Shown piece after piece: positions 31,585 to 40,070 of a DNA stretch of 64,000 nt. Under the pieces are notes generated by a model. The model had not been told where the DNA came from. It worked only from the letters and a program-made list of their open reading frames with translations, and made no database searches. Both the position numbers and the translations under genes were made by a program. Positions within the stretch are counted from its first letter, which is position 1. Each line of letters starts with the position of its first letter. The stretch comes from Saussurea involucrata. Lineage: Eukaryota; Streptophyta; Magnoliopsida; Asterales; Asteraceae. The stretch spans positions 94,696,295-94,760,294 of the forward strand of contig CM066327.1 of assembly GCA_033807775.1 (NCBI GenBank), written 5' to 3'.

Positions 31585-31895
31585 TTAGAAGCAAGTCCCG
31601 CAAATGGAAAGTCCCGCAATTGAGAAGTCCCGCAACAGGGAAGTCACAGAGAAATACCGGGAGTTGTGATACCGGAACTGGCAAACCGAGTCCCACAACT
31701 GAGTAATACCGGGACTAAGTTAGGTTCCGGGAGATGTAATACCGGGAGATGGAATACCGGGAGTTGAAGTACCGGTAGATATCAACACCGGGAGTTATTA
31801 CTACCGGGAGATATCGGGAGTAGACACTACCGGGAGATATCAGCACCGGGAGTTATTACTACCGGGAGATATCAGTACCGGGACATCGAAACCAA
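31585..31895 (-). repeat. CCGGGA tandem array in the 5' leader of element E
   Basis: Short units built on TACCGGGAGNT or AAGTCCCGCAA are repeated about eighteen times at 12-20-bp intervals. The more distal half is very regular (ACTACCGGGAGATATC). It occupies the same place as the GAATTC array in B, between LTR and gag. Confidence 0.8.
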
Positions 31896-32182
31896 TTCAA
31901 AAACAAGAAAAACTTACCCAGTTCGATGAATTTCTGCAGTCTTGATGAGAGATAATCTGCAATAACTTAGTACTAACAAGAAAACTAACCCAAAAACTCA
32001 CAAAAACAATACCAAAAACAAATCAACTAGCACTTTTGACAAGAAAAATTAATAATTCTCACGAACAGGGAGCAAACACCAAACAGATCAAGAATTTTAA
32101 AAATCAGTGATTTTTACTCAACCAAACGATTTGAAAACACAGAGAGATCTTAGAAAACCTATGAGAAGAATGTATCAAGCCT
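31896..32182 (-). other. Distal leader of E up to fragment F
   Basis: AT-rich and non-coding. I looked for a primer-binding site and did not find one; it was probably lost with the rearrangement to the right. Confidence 0.55.
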
Positions 32183-32496
32183 TGTTAGTCCCATAAACAA
32201 GACAACGATTCATATATTGAAGAGATTGGTAACAAGAAGATAGGATAATCAAAGTGGTGTATTATTCAAGATGAAAGCAACCTAGAGAGAGAATGGATCT
32301 CTCTCTAGAACACACACTACACCAAGGAGGCTACATTGCAATGACTCACTCACAAACCCTAATTACACACACTAAACATTATATACCCCTTGTTACACTA
32401 TTAAGACCAAGCCCATAACACATAACCCAATCCCATATTACAATTAATACCCCTTTACAAAACTATCTTATAACTAGGACATTTTGTGTCCTAACA
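32183..32496 (-). repeat. 3' LTR of fragment F
   Basis: The 314 bp begin on the minus strand TGTTAGGACACAAAATGTCC, an inverted repeat like that of E's LTR, and end GGGACTAACA. Overall layout resembles E's LTR. A polypurine tract (ATCTCCCCCTATAG) follows on the right. The 5 bp on its left are AGCCT; no matching LTR or duplication to the right was found. Confidence 0.75.
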
Positions 32497-33360
32497 ATCT
32501 CCCCCTATAGTTTTGTAAAGGAATCACCCGTCTCGAAAGATCTTCAGTTCTTCTCCCCCTTGATTTCTTTAGAAAACCGTAGTGATGCAATTCTTCAAAT
32601 GTAGTCTAGGCTCCCCCTTGAAATATGCTCTTACTCTTTAAATTTCAACCTTGACAAATCGGATTCAATGCCTCGACCGAGTGCATGAAAAACATCTTCA
32701 TAAATGTGGAAACTCTAGCTCGTACTGATAAGCTCACAAGAAAGATAACGAGCGAGTTGTTGCGTGATTAACCAAATGCAAACTCAGTCTATAACACCAA
32801 ATCCGTTGATAAGCCGCGAGTTGAATAAGAATTCAGCTTAAGAGCGTGATTCGGATTTGCTCGAAGGAGGAAACATAATCAAGCATACACTATAAGGTAG
32901 GGTTTAGAAGAACACCACAAGTAACATTGTTCATCAACTGTAGAAAAATGCTCATCCCCAAAATATCAGAATACCGACTGATGAAAATCCGGAACATCAA
33001 TCTTCAAGAAATAGCTGAATGATTATAAGCACTCAAGAGTCTGAATCACAACCAAAGCACCAGAACAACGATTGCAAGCACTCACAATTCTGATTGATCA
33101 GGTCAGAAGAGCACTCAACGGTCTAGCATCGTCAACAAAAACTCCAGAATAATGATTGCAAATGCTCAAACGTCTAATTCAATTCAACCAAAGACTGAAT
33201 TCCAACACCCATCTTCTGAAAATCTTGGCAAACTTGAGCTCTATTAAGCATTGACAGTTGCAATATATGTATGTGACAGCCTAAATATGGGAATGATGTC
33301 ACACATGCTTTATGCTAAACACCATGAACAATGCCCCCCTCCTGAGACTAAGCACGGGGG
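32497..33360 (-). other. Non-coding internal fragment of F and filler
   Basis: The polypurine tract is at 32497-32510, with more CTCCCCCTTGA tracts near 32556 and 32612. GCTCCCCCTTGAAATATGCTC near 32612 matches E near 27707. No ORF was found. The last ~110 bp (from about 33250) are unlike anything else in the window and end at an abrupt join with copied D sequence at 33361. Confidence 0.6.
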
Positions 33361-34097
33361 TTCATTTGCTATGAAGGTTTGGAGATGGGTGGTCGGAGCA
33401 AATTCTGTTGTGTCGCCGGAGTTATCTTTCTCGTGGTCTCCGGCCAAGGCTTGGTTATGGGATTGCTCAGAATGTGAAGGGGAGTTCACTGGAGAGTTCG
33501 AGGTGGATGCCATTTGATGATTTTGAGAGAAAAGAGTAGATATTTGACGTTTGCAGGTTTTTGCAATGTTCGCCGGAGAAGATGAAGTGCAAGAGTTCGT
33601 AAACGTTTGAATGAAGTGGTAAGGATGGTTTTATACTGAAGAGGTAATGGTAATCTGAAGAGGTAAATAGGTGAAAGTGAATAAAATTTGGGGTCCGCAC
33701 TTGAGTACAGACGGCTGGATTCAACTTCCCATAAGAACATGTGCCATGTACGTCCAATCAGATTGTGCCACGTCATGTGTGTCAGAGCATGATTTGATGG
33801 CTTGCGCGGCCCATTAAATGCTAGGCGCGTGGGACTTTCTACTTTCAGATTACTGTTATGCGCAGTATAAATGACAGAAGCTCTGTAGTGGAATGAGCTC
33901 TGTGGTCTAAAAACTGCTGTCTCCTCTGAAGGTTGCACCTTTACCAAAAACGTTTTGACAAAATTAATTGGAGAGGATCGATAAATCTTAGTGCAGAGAT
34001 TTCGTTCACAGAGGTTTTGCAGCTCTGTCAGAGCCAACAGAAGCTCTATGAGTTGGAATTTCTCATAACTGAAGATTTATAAAACTTTTTGATCATC
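33361..34097 (-). repeat. Second copy of D's env-like start and promoter region
   Basis: This matches 24919-25091 joined to 26711-27277, with about ten single-base differences by eye, and lacks the gypsy-type solo LTR. It contains the env-like ATG (33513), TATA (33629-33635), the CCAAT-N10-CACG element (33754-33772, + strand) and TCATC at 34093-34097. The env-like frame stops being homologous at 33360. Confidence 0.85.
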
Positions 34098-34409
34098 TGT
34101 GGATCCCAGATTAACAAGTAACAATGAATATGAAACGATTAATCCTTTATTGATTGAATGCAGAGAGTTACAAGATTAGAATGATGAACAAACTCTCTCT
34201 CTAAACTCTGTTAAGCGCACGGCTAATCTCACCACTACTAACCTAAAGATTGGAAAAACAACTTTATATACCAAGGGCTTTAAGCCTAAGCCCATGGACC
34301 ACAAACACTAATCTAAGCCCATTTAGCATAAAAGGCTTTACAAACCAATAAATAACACTAATTATTTCTTTATATCACTTTCTATTTTATAGGACTTTTA
34401 GTCCTAACA
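34098..34409 (-). repeat. Right-hand LTR of element E
   Basis: It is identical to 27278-27589 except for one C/T change and is bordered on both sides by TCATC. The sequence after it (CAATGTTTTAATTG ...) is the true continuation of D, since D has a similar tandem segment at 34720-34870 without an insert. Confidence 0.88.
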
Positions 34410-34414
34410 TCATC

Positions 34415-35162
34415 CAATGTTTTAATTGTTTTTAACAATGTTTTTAGGACCTATTTGGAAGTTGGTGTCCTAGAAAATTGTTTTAAATAAGGTTTTGTGC
34501 GAGTAACCTTTGAATACTATGATTGGTCAATCATAAGTTCTTTGGTTTAGTGAACTCTTTGATTTGAGACCTTCTTTTAGTATCTTGGTCCGTGTATTTG
34601 TACGTGCAAATTCTTAATTAAGACATTTTATTTGATCGACAGAGTTTCCGTATGAAGTTTGCAGTTGCAGAGGCTCTGGCTTATAGAAGCTCTGTTGAGC
34701 TAAGAAGAAGCTCTATGACCTTAAATTTCTCATAACGGAAGACTCAAGAATCTTTTTGATTATTAATTGTTTGGAATGTCTTAAGCAATGTTTCTAGGAC
34801 GTATTTGGAAAGTGGTGTCCTAGAAAATTGTTTTGGAAAAGGATTTGTACGAGATACATACGTTTTGGCTCTTTTTAGTTCGGCAATACTCTTTACTTTT
34901 GTAAGTTTCATCGATGGCATCTCTTCTTTTGCTCCCCCTTGAATGATCAACCTCTATAGATCATTTCAAGGTCTCCTTCTGCTCCCCCTTGAATGATCAA
35001 CCTCTGTAGATCAGTTAAAGGTCTCCTTCTGCTCCCCCTTGACCTATGCTTGGATTAAATGAGATAAGTAGTGCATAGTACATAGGTCAATCTTATCAGA
35101 GGTTTTGTGGAGATTGTCAGAGGCTCTGAGCAATTCCACAGAGGCTCTGTGAAGTATAGAAC
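34415..35162 (-). other. Non-coding part of D between env promoter and hairpin array
   Basis: No ORF was found. Two related segments (34415-34510 and 34760-34860) share GTGGTGTCCTAGAAAATTG or close variants. From 34931 a 51-bp unit beginning GCTCCCCCTTGAATGATC is repeated twice with a third partial copy, and each can fold (TGATC...GATCA; then TTGACCTATG...CATAGGTCAA). Pol would be expected here in an autonomous element and is absent. Confidence 0.7.
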
Positions 35163-35346
35163 CTTTGAAGGATGAGTCTTAAACTGAGTGTTTAAGAGTC
35201 ATTGTTGACTTTGAAGCCTGAGTCCTTAACAAATGTATTAAGGAGTCCATTGTTCGCTGAAGTGTGAGTCCTTAACAGATGTATTAAGGAGTCATTTGTT
35301 CGCTGAAGTGTGAGTCCTTAACAGATGTATTAAGGAGTCCATATAC
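35163..35346 (-). repeat. Array of four hairpin repeats directly downstream of D gag
   Basis: The units are about 45 bp: GAGTCTTAAAC...GTTTAAGAGTC, then three GAGTCCTTAA...TTAAGGAGTC. Stems pair fully and differ between units by compensatory changes. The array begins within about 15 bp of the gag stop codon on the minus strand. Confidence 0.8.
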
Positions 35347-35361
35347 CTGCAAGACAGATTA
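35347..35361 (-). promoter_or_regulatory. Gag stop codon and possible 3' splice site, element D
   Basis: On the minus strand TAA (35359-35361) is followed by TCTGTCTTGCAG and then GT. The spacing is the same as in B, E and A. Confidence 0.4.
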
Positions 35362-36402
35362 AAGACATTTTGGTACCCATTTCCAAATGGGTCCTAAAAT
35401 GTTAGGATTTGGAGCTGTCTTCAGGTCCTCTGGTTAGCCAGTCTTTGCTGGTTTGCCAGGTTCCTTTCTGTGACTTTTCTCACTTTGGGTCTTTGGAATT
35501 TTCTTTTGAAATGACCCATTTAGAACACAGAAAGATTTAGAGAAAAGGGTTTTTAATTGAAACAGAAGATCAAAGCATTTATAATTATGAGAATGAAGAG
35601 ATGAATGCTTAGTAGAAACAAACGGCTTTGAAGCATTTTTGACTGGAGTAGAGCTTTTAACTTTCCAAACCATTTTCACTCTTTTGAAAACAAGATTATT
35701 TGTATTATCAGCACAAGAGTTTTCTAAGTCAAAGTCCTTAACCCTTTTAGCTAAATCATCTTTTTCTTTAAGGTTTAAATCAAACTTCTTTAGAAGATCT
35801 GATTTATACCTCTTCTCCAACATAATCTTGTTTGACAAAACAGATAGTCTTTTTGTCAATTTGTACATTTATGCTTTAAAAACCTTTCTTTCTCTCTCAA
35901 AATCATCTTTCAAACATCTTGTTTGAAATCCTTCAATCTTCTTCTTTTCAGACTCTTTTCTTTCAAAGTCAGACTCTTTCCTCTCCTTTTTAAGAGTTTT
36001 CTGCAATTCTGAGATTTTGCAAGAAAGTTCCACATACTTTATTTCAAGAATAGTTTTCTCCTTTTCAAACTTTTCTTTTTCACAGATCACAAGCTTTTTA
36101 AAATTTGAAATCAGATTAGAAAAGTTTAGACACTTAAGTTCAAGTATTTTTTTCTCTTCTCCAGACATAAATAAATTCCTTTTCAGTTCAAGATTTTCAC
36201 AGTTTAGTAGTTTACTTGATTCTTCAAGCTTAGCAATTTTATCTGAATCAATAAAAATGCACTTGTTCATTTCTTCTAGTTCATTTTCAAGAGTAGGAAT
36301 TATCGTGCGAAAATTAGTACTGAGTTTTGAATAATAATGAGAATCAGCATCAGCACTAAATCTTAGTCTAGACATATTGTTACTTGAGTGATCGTGAAAC
36401 AA
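35359..36402 (-). pseudogene. gag: Coiled-coil Gag-like protein, element D
   Basis: One 348-codon frame runs from ATG at 36402 to TAA at 35359, broken by two in-frame stops (next to 35868 and at 35434-35436). The start MFHDHSSNNMS resembles E. A coiled coil covers about residues 40-225 (ENELEEMNKCIFIDSDKIAK onward), followed by FKRVKMVWKVK and the end GPIWKWVPKCL. Capsid and zinc knuckle are missing, as in B and E. The zinc-knuckle-like CCxYCG tail of B and E is also missing here; instead CFDLLFQLKTLFSKSFC matches A. A damaged copy of a once-translated ORF. Confidence 0.7.
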
Positions 36403-36639
36403 AATGTTATTGAAAAAAATGTCTTTGAAAAGAGTTTATAAGCTTAAAAAAGATCAGTGCACTAAAATGGAGTTTTAACCGAAGAAACAGATTCTATAAG
36501 TTTACCAAGGTTCGAATGGATCGAAAAAAGATAGAAAAACAGAAGCTATTTGAATAATATGAAGAACAGGTTAAAAGTCCAAGTTTCTAACAAAAATCAT
36601 TGTTTAGAGTGGATCCCTTGATATTAAAAATCAAGGTTT
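36403..36639 (-). other. 5' leader of element D
   Basis: Short non-coding leader between primer site and gag. No tandem array, unlike B and E. Confidence 0.6.
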
Positions 36640-36651
36640 GCTCTGAGACCA
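36640..36651 (-). promoter_or_regulatory. Primer-binding site of element D
   Basis: GCTCTGAGACCA reads TGGTCTCAGAGC on the minus strand, one base different from the initiator tRNA-Met site in B, I and K. It lies two bases inside the LTR. Confidence 0.85.
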
Positions 36652-36653
36652 AT

Positions 36654-37430
36654 TGTTGGTTCCTGTTTTGCTTAAACAATGATCTTAACTTTTAGTTAGT
36701 TCAGATTTAGATATGGTGCGGAAGCGTATTTAAGAACTGAAAGATAATGTAAGGTAGACGAACACACAATATCAAATACGTGAAGTATAAATAACACAGA
36801 TAATAACACAATGATTCACTGTATTTGATATATAAAAAGAACACCAAAAACACCGAAAGGTTTGCAAGAAATTGTTCTTAACTGGTGTGTGTGTGTTTGT
36901 GCAAAGCTTAAACAAAGTTAATTTGAAGATCTCAACATGAGACTTCTATTTATACTACTTCTACATGGGACAAGAAGGACTGAAGGTACATAGACACTAT
37001 TCCTATTACTATTGCAGGTACAAGGTTAATTAAATGCGCCGGCTTCTACTAAGGCTATGACCTATCAGAGTTTGACACTTGGAGTTGTCAGGCCATGCCT
37101 TGTACGAATGATCTTGAGTATCTTCGTAAAGCAGGAACAGTTGGAGGCACGCTTTGTACTTGTGTAGATCTGTTGTACCACAGAGGCTCTGTTGTGTATG
37201 ACAGAGGCTCTGTGGCCTTGTCCGCTGTGAAGCGTCTTCTGTCGATCCTTGGCTTGTTTGTTCTTTGGTCTTCTTGACTCCGCAGGGCTTCTGTCGGTCC
37301 TTGACTCTACAGGGCTTCTGTCGAAGACTGTTTCTATCTTCTGTTGGTGTCTTGGCAGAACCTCTATCAGAGATTCCTATACATAGCCTATTTTTCAATA
37401 CTTCTATAATCAGAAAGATTGGAGCTAACA
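36654..37430 (-). repeat. 5' LTR of element D
   Basis: The 777-bp LTR runs TGTTAGCTCCAATC ... GGAACCAACA on the minus strand. It matches 18709-19394 apart from the missing 89 bp there. A TATA-like TATAAATAG lies near 36950 on the minus strand. The bases after it (AAAAC) should be D's target duplication within J. Confidence 0.88.
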
Positions 37431-38065
37431 AAAACAATAATAAGATCGAAAACAAGTTTATGATTTGCAAAATAAAAGAAATAATAACCTGTGAAGCTTA
37501 AAGAGATGAAGATGAACAGGTTCTTGATATTAAATCTTGAATTGAACAGAGAAATCTTGCTTGAAAGAGATGAAGTTCGCGTAAGGTGAAAATATAAACT
37601 CGAATGTGTTTATATAGTGAGAGTAGAGAGAGAAAAACTGGAGCGGGAAAATTTTTCATCATGACTCTGATACGTTCCTCGAATTTGGTTGGACAAGGAA
37701 AACGAAACGGGCGAACGTGTGTCAGAAAAAGTGTGCCAAGCTCTATCCGTTATGATGACATCACAAACGTCTTTTCATATTTTAGGATGTCTCTGAGGTT
37801 TTGAAAAACTCATGGACCTTTTGAAAAATATGAAGCACTGAATAGAAATATCAGTGTTAGATTTTTAGAAATTTCAAAGTATCGCTGAGAGGAAGAGATA
37901 TTCAACGATGCAATTTGTTTTGAAATCTTGCATTCATATGCGAACGTCAGCGAGTAAAGAGAACATAACTTGATATCAGCGAATCAATTTTGTTCAGAAA
38001 GAAGAGGATTAATAGGTTATGCAAATTCATTGTTATCGCTGATCAAATGTGAACCGCTAAAGATT
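37431..38065 (-). promoter_or_regulatory. Region between pol and env-like gene of J, with putative promoter
   Basis: On the minus strand it follows the same order as 45774-46360 in I. A TATA box (CACTATATAAACAC) is at 37606-37619, and a splice-donor-like CACAG|GTTATTATT lies near 37485-37495, where I has CCAG|GTTAATAATT. The CCAAT-N10-CACG element of I is degenerate here (CCAAC-N10-GAACG). Upstream of the TATA box are many AGCGAT-type words. The env-like ORF itself is cut off by D. Confidence 0.5.
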
Positions 38066-39061
38066 TTATTCTTCAAAGTTCAGCATTCCAAGCTCGCTGA
38101 TGAGAAAGTTGAATCTTGTCTCATCAAGGTGCTTGGTAAATAGATCAGCTAACTGAAAATCAGTTGAGATAAAATGAAGTTCTATATCACCATTCATCAC
38201 ATGATCTCTGATAAAATGATACATGGTTTCAATGTGTTTTGTCTTTGAGTGTAGTACTGGATTGTTGGCTATAGCGATGGCACTTGTGCTGTCGCAATAG
38301 ATTGGAATTTTCGAGAGCTGAAGGTCATAGTCCAGTAGTTGATTTCTCATCCACAAGACCTGAGAGCAACTGCTTCCAGCGGCTATGTACTCAACTTAAG
38401 CGATTGAGGTGGACACTGAGTTTTGCTTTTTACTTGTCCAACTCACCAGCTTTCCACCCAGGAGCTGACAACCGCCTGTGGTGCTTTTCCTATCCATTTT
38501 GCAACCTGCAAAATTACTATCTGAATAGACGATTAGATCAAACCTTGAGTCTTTGGGATACCAAAGACCTAGGTTAGGAGTACCCTTAAGGTAAAGAAAG
38601 ATTCATTTTACAGCGATCATATGAGATTCCTTAGGTTCAGCTTGATATCGTGCACACAAACAAGTTCCGTACATAATATCAGGTCGGCTAGTTGTAACAT
38701 ACAGAAGAGAGCCGATCATCCAACGGTACGTCGTGACATTAACAGGTATTCCAGAAGAATCATTGTTTAGTGTCAGCGGCGGTGCCATATGGGTTTTCAT
38801 ACCTGAACTCTGAGTTAAATCAAATTTCTTCAGCATATCATTAACATACTTACCTTGGTGACTGAAAGTTCCTTTTTCATTTTGTTTGATTTGATGACCA
38901 AGGAAATAAGTTAGCTCATCCATCATACCCATTTTATATTCAGCATTCATTCTCTCAGAGAAACGAGTACATAAGTCAGGGTTAGTGGAACCAAATATAA
39001 TATCATTGACATATATTTGAACAAGAATAATATGACCTTTTACTTTCCTGAAAAAATAGAG
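38066..39061 (-). pseudogene. pol: Pol C-terminal part (RT end and RNase H), element J
   Basis: On the minus strand this contains the end of RT (ORF 38603-38950, with FLGHQIKQNEKGTF) and RNase H (ORF 38066-38356, with YCDSTSAIAIANN and the terminal FNFLISELGMLN). The RT active site reads YVND rather than YVDD near 39010-39025, so the first catalytic Asp is lost. Stops and frame changes lie between 38360 and 38600. It continues on the far side of element I at 52058. Not functional. Confidence 0.85.
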
Positions 39062-39987
39062 TGTTGATCCAAACCCTCAGTGATTTGATAATGACCCTCT
39101 CTTATATACTTAGTGAAAATTGTAAGTAAACAATATGTATCAAAGTTTCACTATCGCTGATAAGTACTAAGATCTTACAGTACCGCTGATAGGAACTCTC
39201 GCTCTTTAGATTAAACATTCAGCGAACACTGTTCACCATAATACTCTGAGTCTGTTCTGTCCTTATGGTGATCGCTGATAAGTTAGTTGTTTACTTATGA
39301 TCTCTGAAGACAAGTTTCACGTCAACATAGGTTCTACGCTGAAGTCGAAGATCAAGCTCAAGAACCAGGGACAAGTCTCCTAATGAACTGATGCGGATCA
39401 GCGAAGACTCAGATTTGTCCACTCAACCTGAAGTATCAAGTACAAGACTTTAGCTATCGCTGAACTCTATCATTCGCTGATATAGAATGATAGATTGCTG
39501 AATCAACGAAAAGCTGATCATGAAGTCCTCCGTATAAAGTACTTTTGTCTTAACCACCCTTGTCTGAAATCGTACAACCACTCTGATACTACACTGTTCA
39601 AACATGCGGCTACTAAGGTTGTCAACAAAGGTCAATGACGTACAACCAATGAGCTGCTGCCACGTGTAAAATGTAAACTGCCATGCATTAAATGCATGCA
39701 GTATATAAGAAGAAGAACTCACTTCTTCTTGGATTAACTTGCTAACTCTGGACAAGTTCATCCTTCTTATCTTGAGATAGGTTATTATTAGTAATTTCCT
39801 TCTCTTTCTTAGTGCAAGAAACTTAGTGTTCCAACTTGTTTAGATTTAGGTTTATCCTTAATCTTGTTCCGCAACAAGCTGTAAATTGTTAATGATTTAT
39901 CAATAAACAATTTAGAAAAGTAAAATCTTAGTGTTTGTATTCGACCCCCCCCCCTTCTACAAACTTGTATAGCCCATCGGGACCAAC
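39062..39987 (+). repeat. 5' LTR of element I
   Basis: It runs TGTTGATCCAAACCC ... CGGGACCAACA. A TATA box (TATATAA) is at 39703-39709. A homopolymer of ten C lies at 39945-39954 near its end. It is rich in ATCGCTGA and TCAGCGA words. Confidence 0.92.
39646..39664 (+). promoter_or_regulatory. CCAAT-N10-CACG element in the LTR of I
   Basis: CCAAT (39646-39650), ten bases, CACG (39661-39664, within CACGTG). It lies about 40 bp before the TATA box. The 3' LTR has the same at 51712-51730 and L's LTR at 55702-55720 (minus strand orientation). Confidence 0.6.
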
Positions 39988-39989
39988 AA

Positions 39990-40001
39990 GTGGTATCAGA
40001 G
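39990..40001 (+). promoter_or_regulatory. Primer-binding site of element I
   Basis: TGGTATCAGAGC, complementary to initiator tRNA-Met, two bases after the LTR. Confidence 0.93.
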
Positions 40002-40070
40002 CAGATTTGTTTAATCTCATAAACAAGATCTGATCTATACTAAGATTTCTCTTCCTTTCTATTTCTGAAA

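Larger units (their letters stand above)
27278..34409 (-). mobile_element. Element E: non-autonomous LTR element with rearranged 5' end
   Basis: The outer ends are 312-bp LTRs (27278-27589 and 34098-34409) differing by one base, and TCATC flanks the whole (27273-27277 and 34410-34414). The right LTR is not preceded by a primer site but by a copy of D's sequence that lies left of E (33361-34097). Inside are a polypurine tract, a hairpin pair, a coiled-coil gag ORF and a leader repeat array. Protease, integrase and RT are absent. A fragment of a relative, F, lies at 32183-33360. An alternative is that 34098-34409 is an independent solo LTR in a duplicated segment. Confidence 0.65.
18709..37430 (-). 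mobile_element. Element D: Sirevirus-like element without pol, heavily invaded
   Basis: Read on the minus strand: 5' LTR (36654-37430), primer site, coiled-coil gag (35359-36402), hairpin array, non-coding part, env-like gene and 3' LTR (18709-19394, first 89 bp missing because H entered it). No protease, integrase or RT is present between gag and env, unlike A. Insertions in D are X (22514-23440), a gypsy-type solo LTR (25092-26705) and E (27278-34409). The LTRs of D differ at a few per cent by eye, so D is much older than B. Confidence 0.75.

Noticed and set aside
33278..33282. AGCCT as the right target duplication of F
   Set aside because: The bases before it do not end an LTR (no CA end, no LTR homology); a five-base match is expected by chance.
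33486..34037. 183-codon minus-strand ORF before the env-like gene of D
   Set aside because: It lies over the promoter and TATA box, is not kept open at the matching place in A, and differs in frame from the env-like ORF.
39988..40003. tRNA-like sequence
   Set aside because: Only 12 bases match tRNA-Met; it is a primer-binding site, not a tRNA gene.
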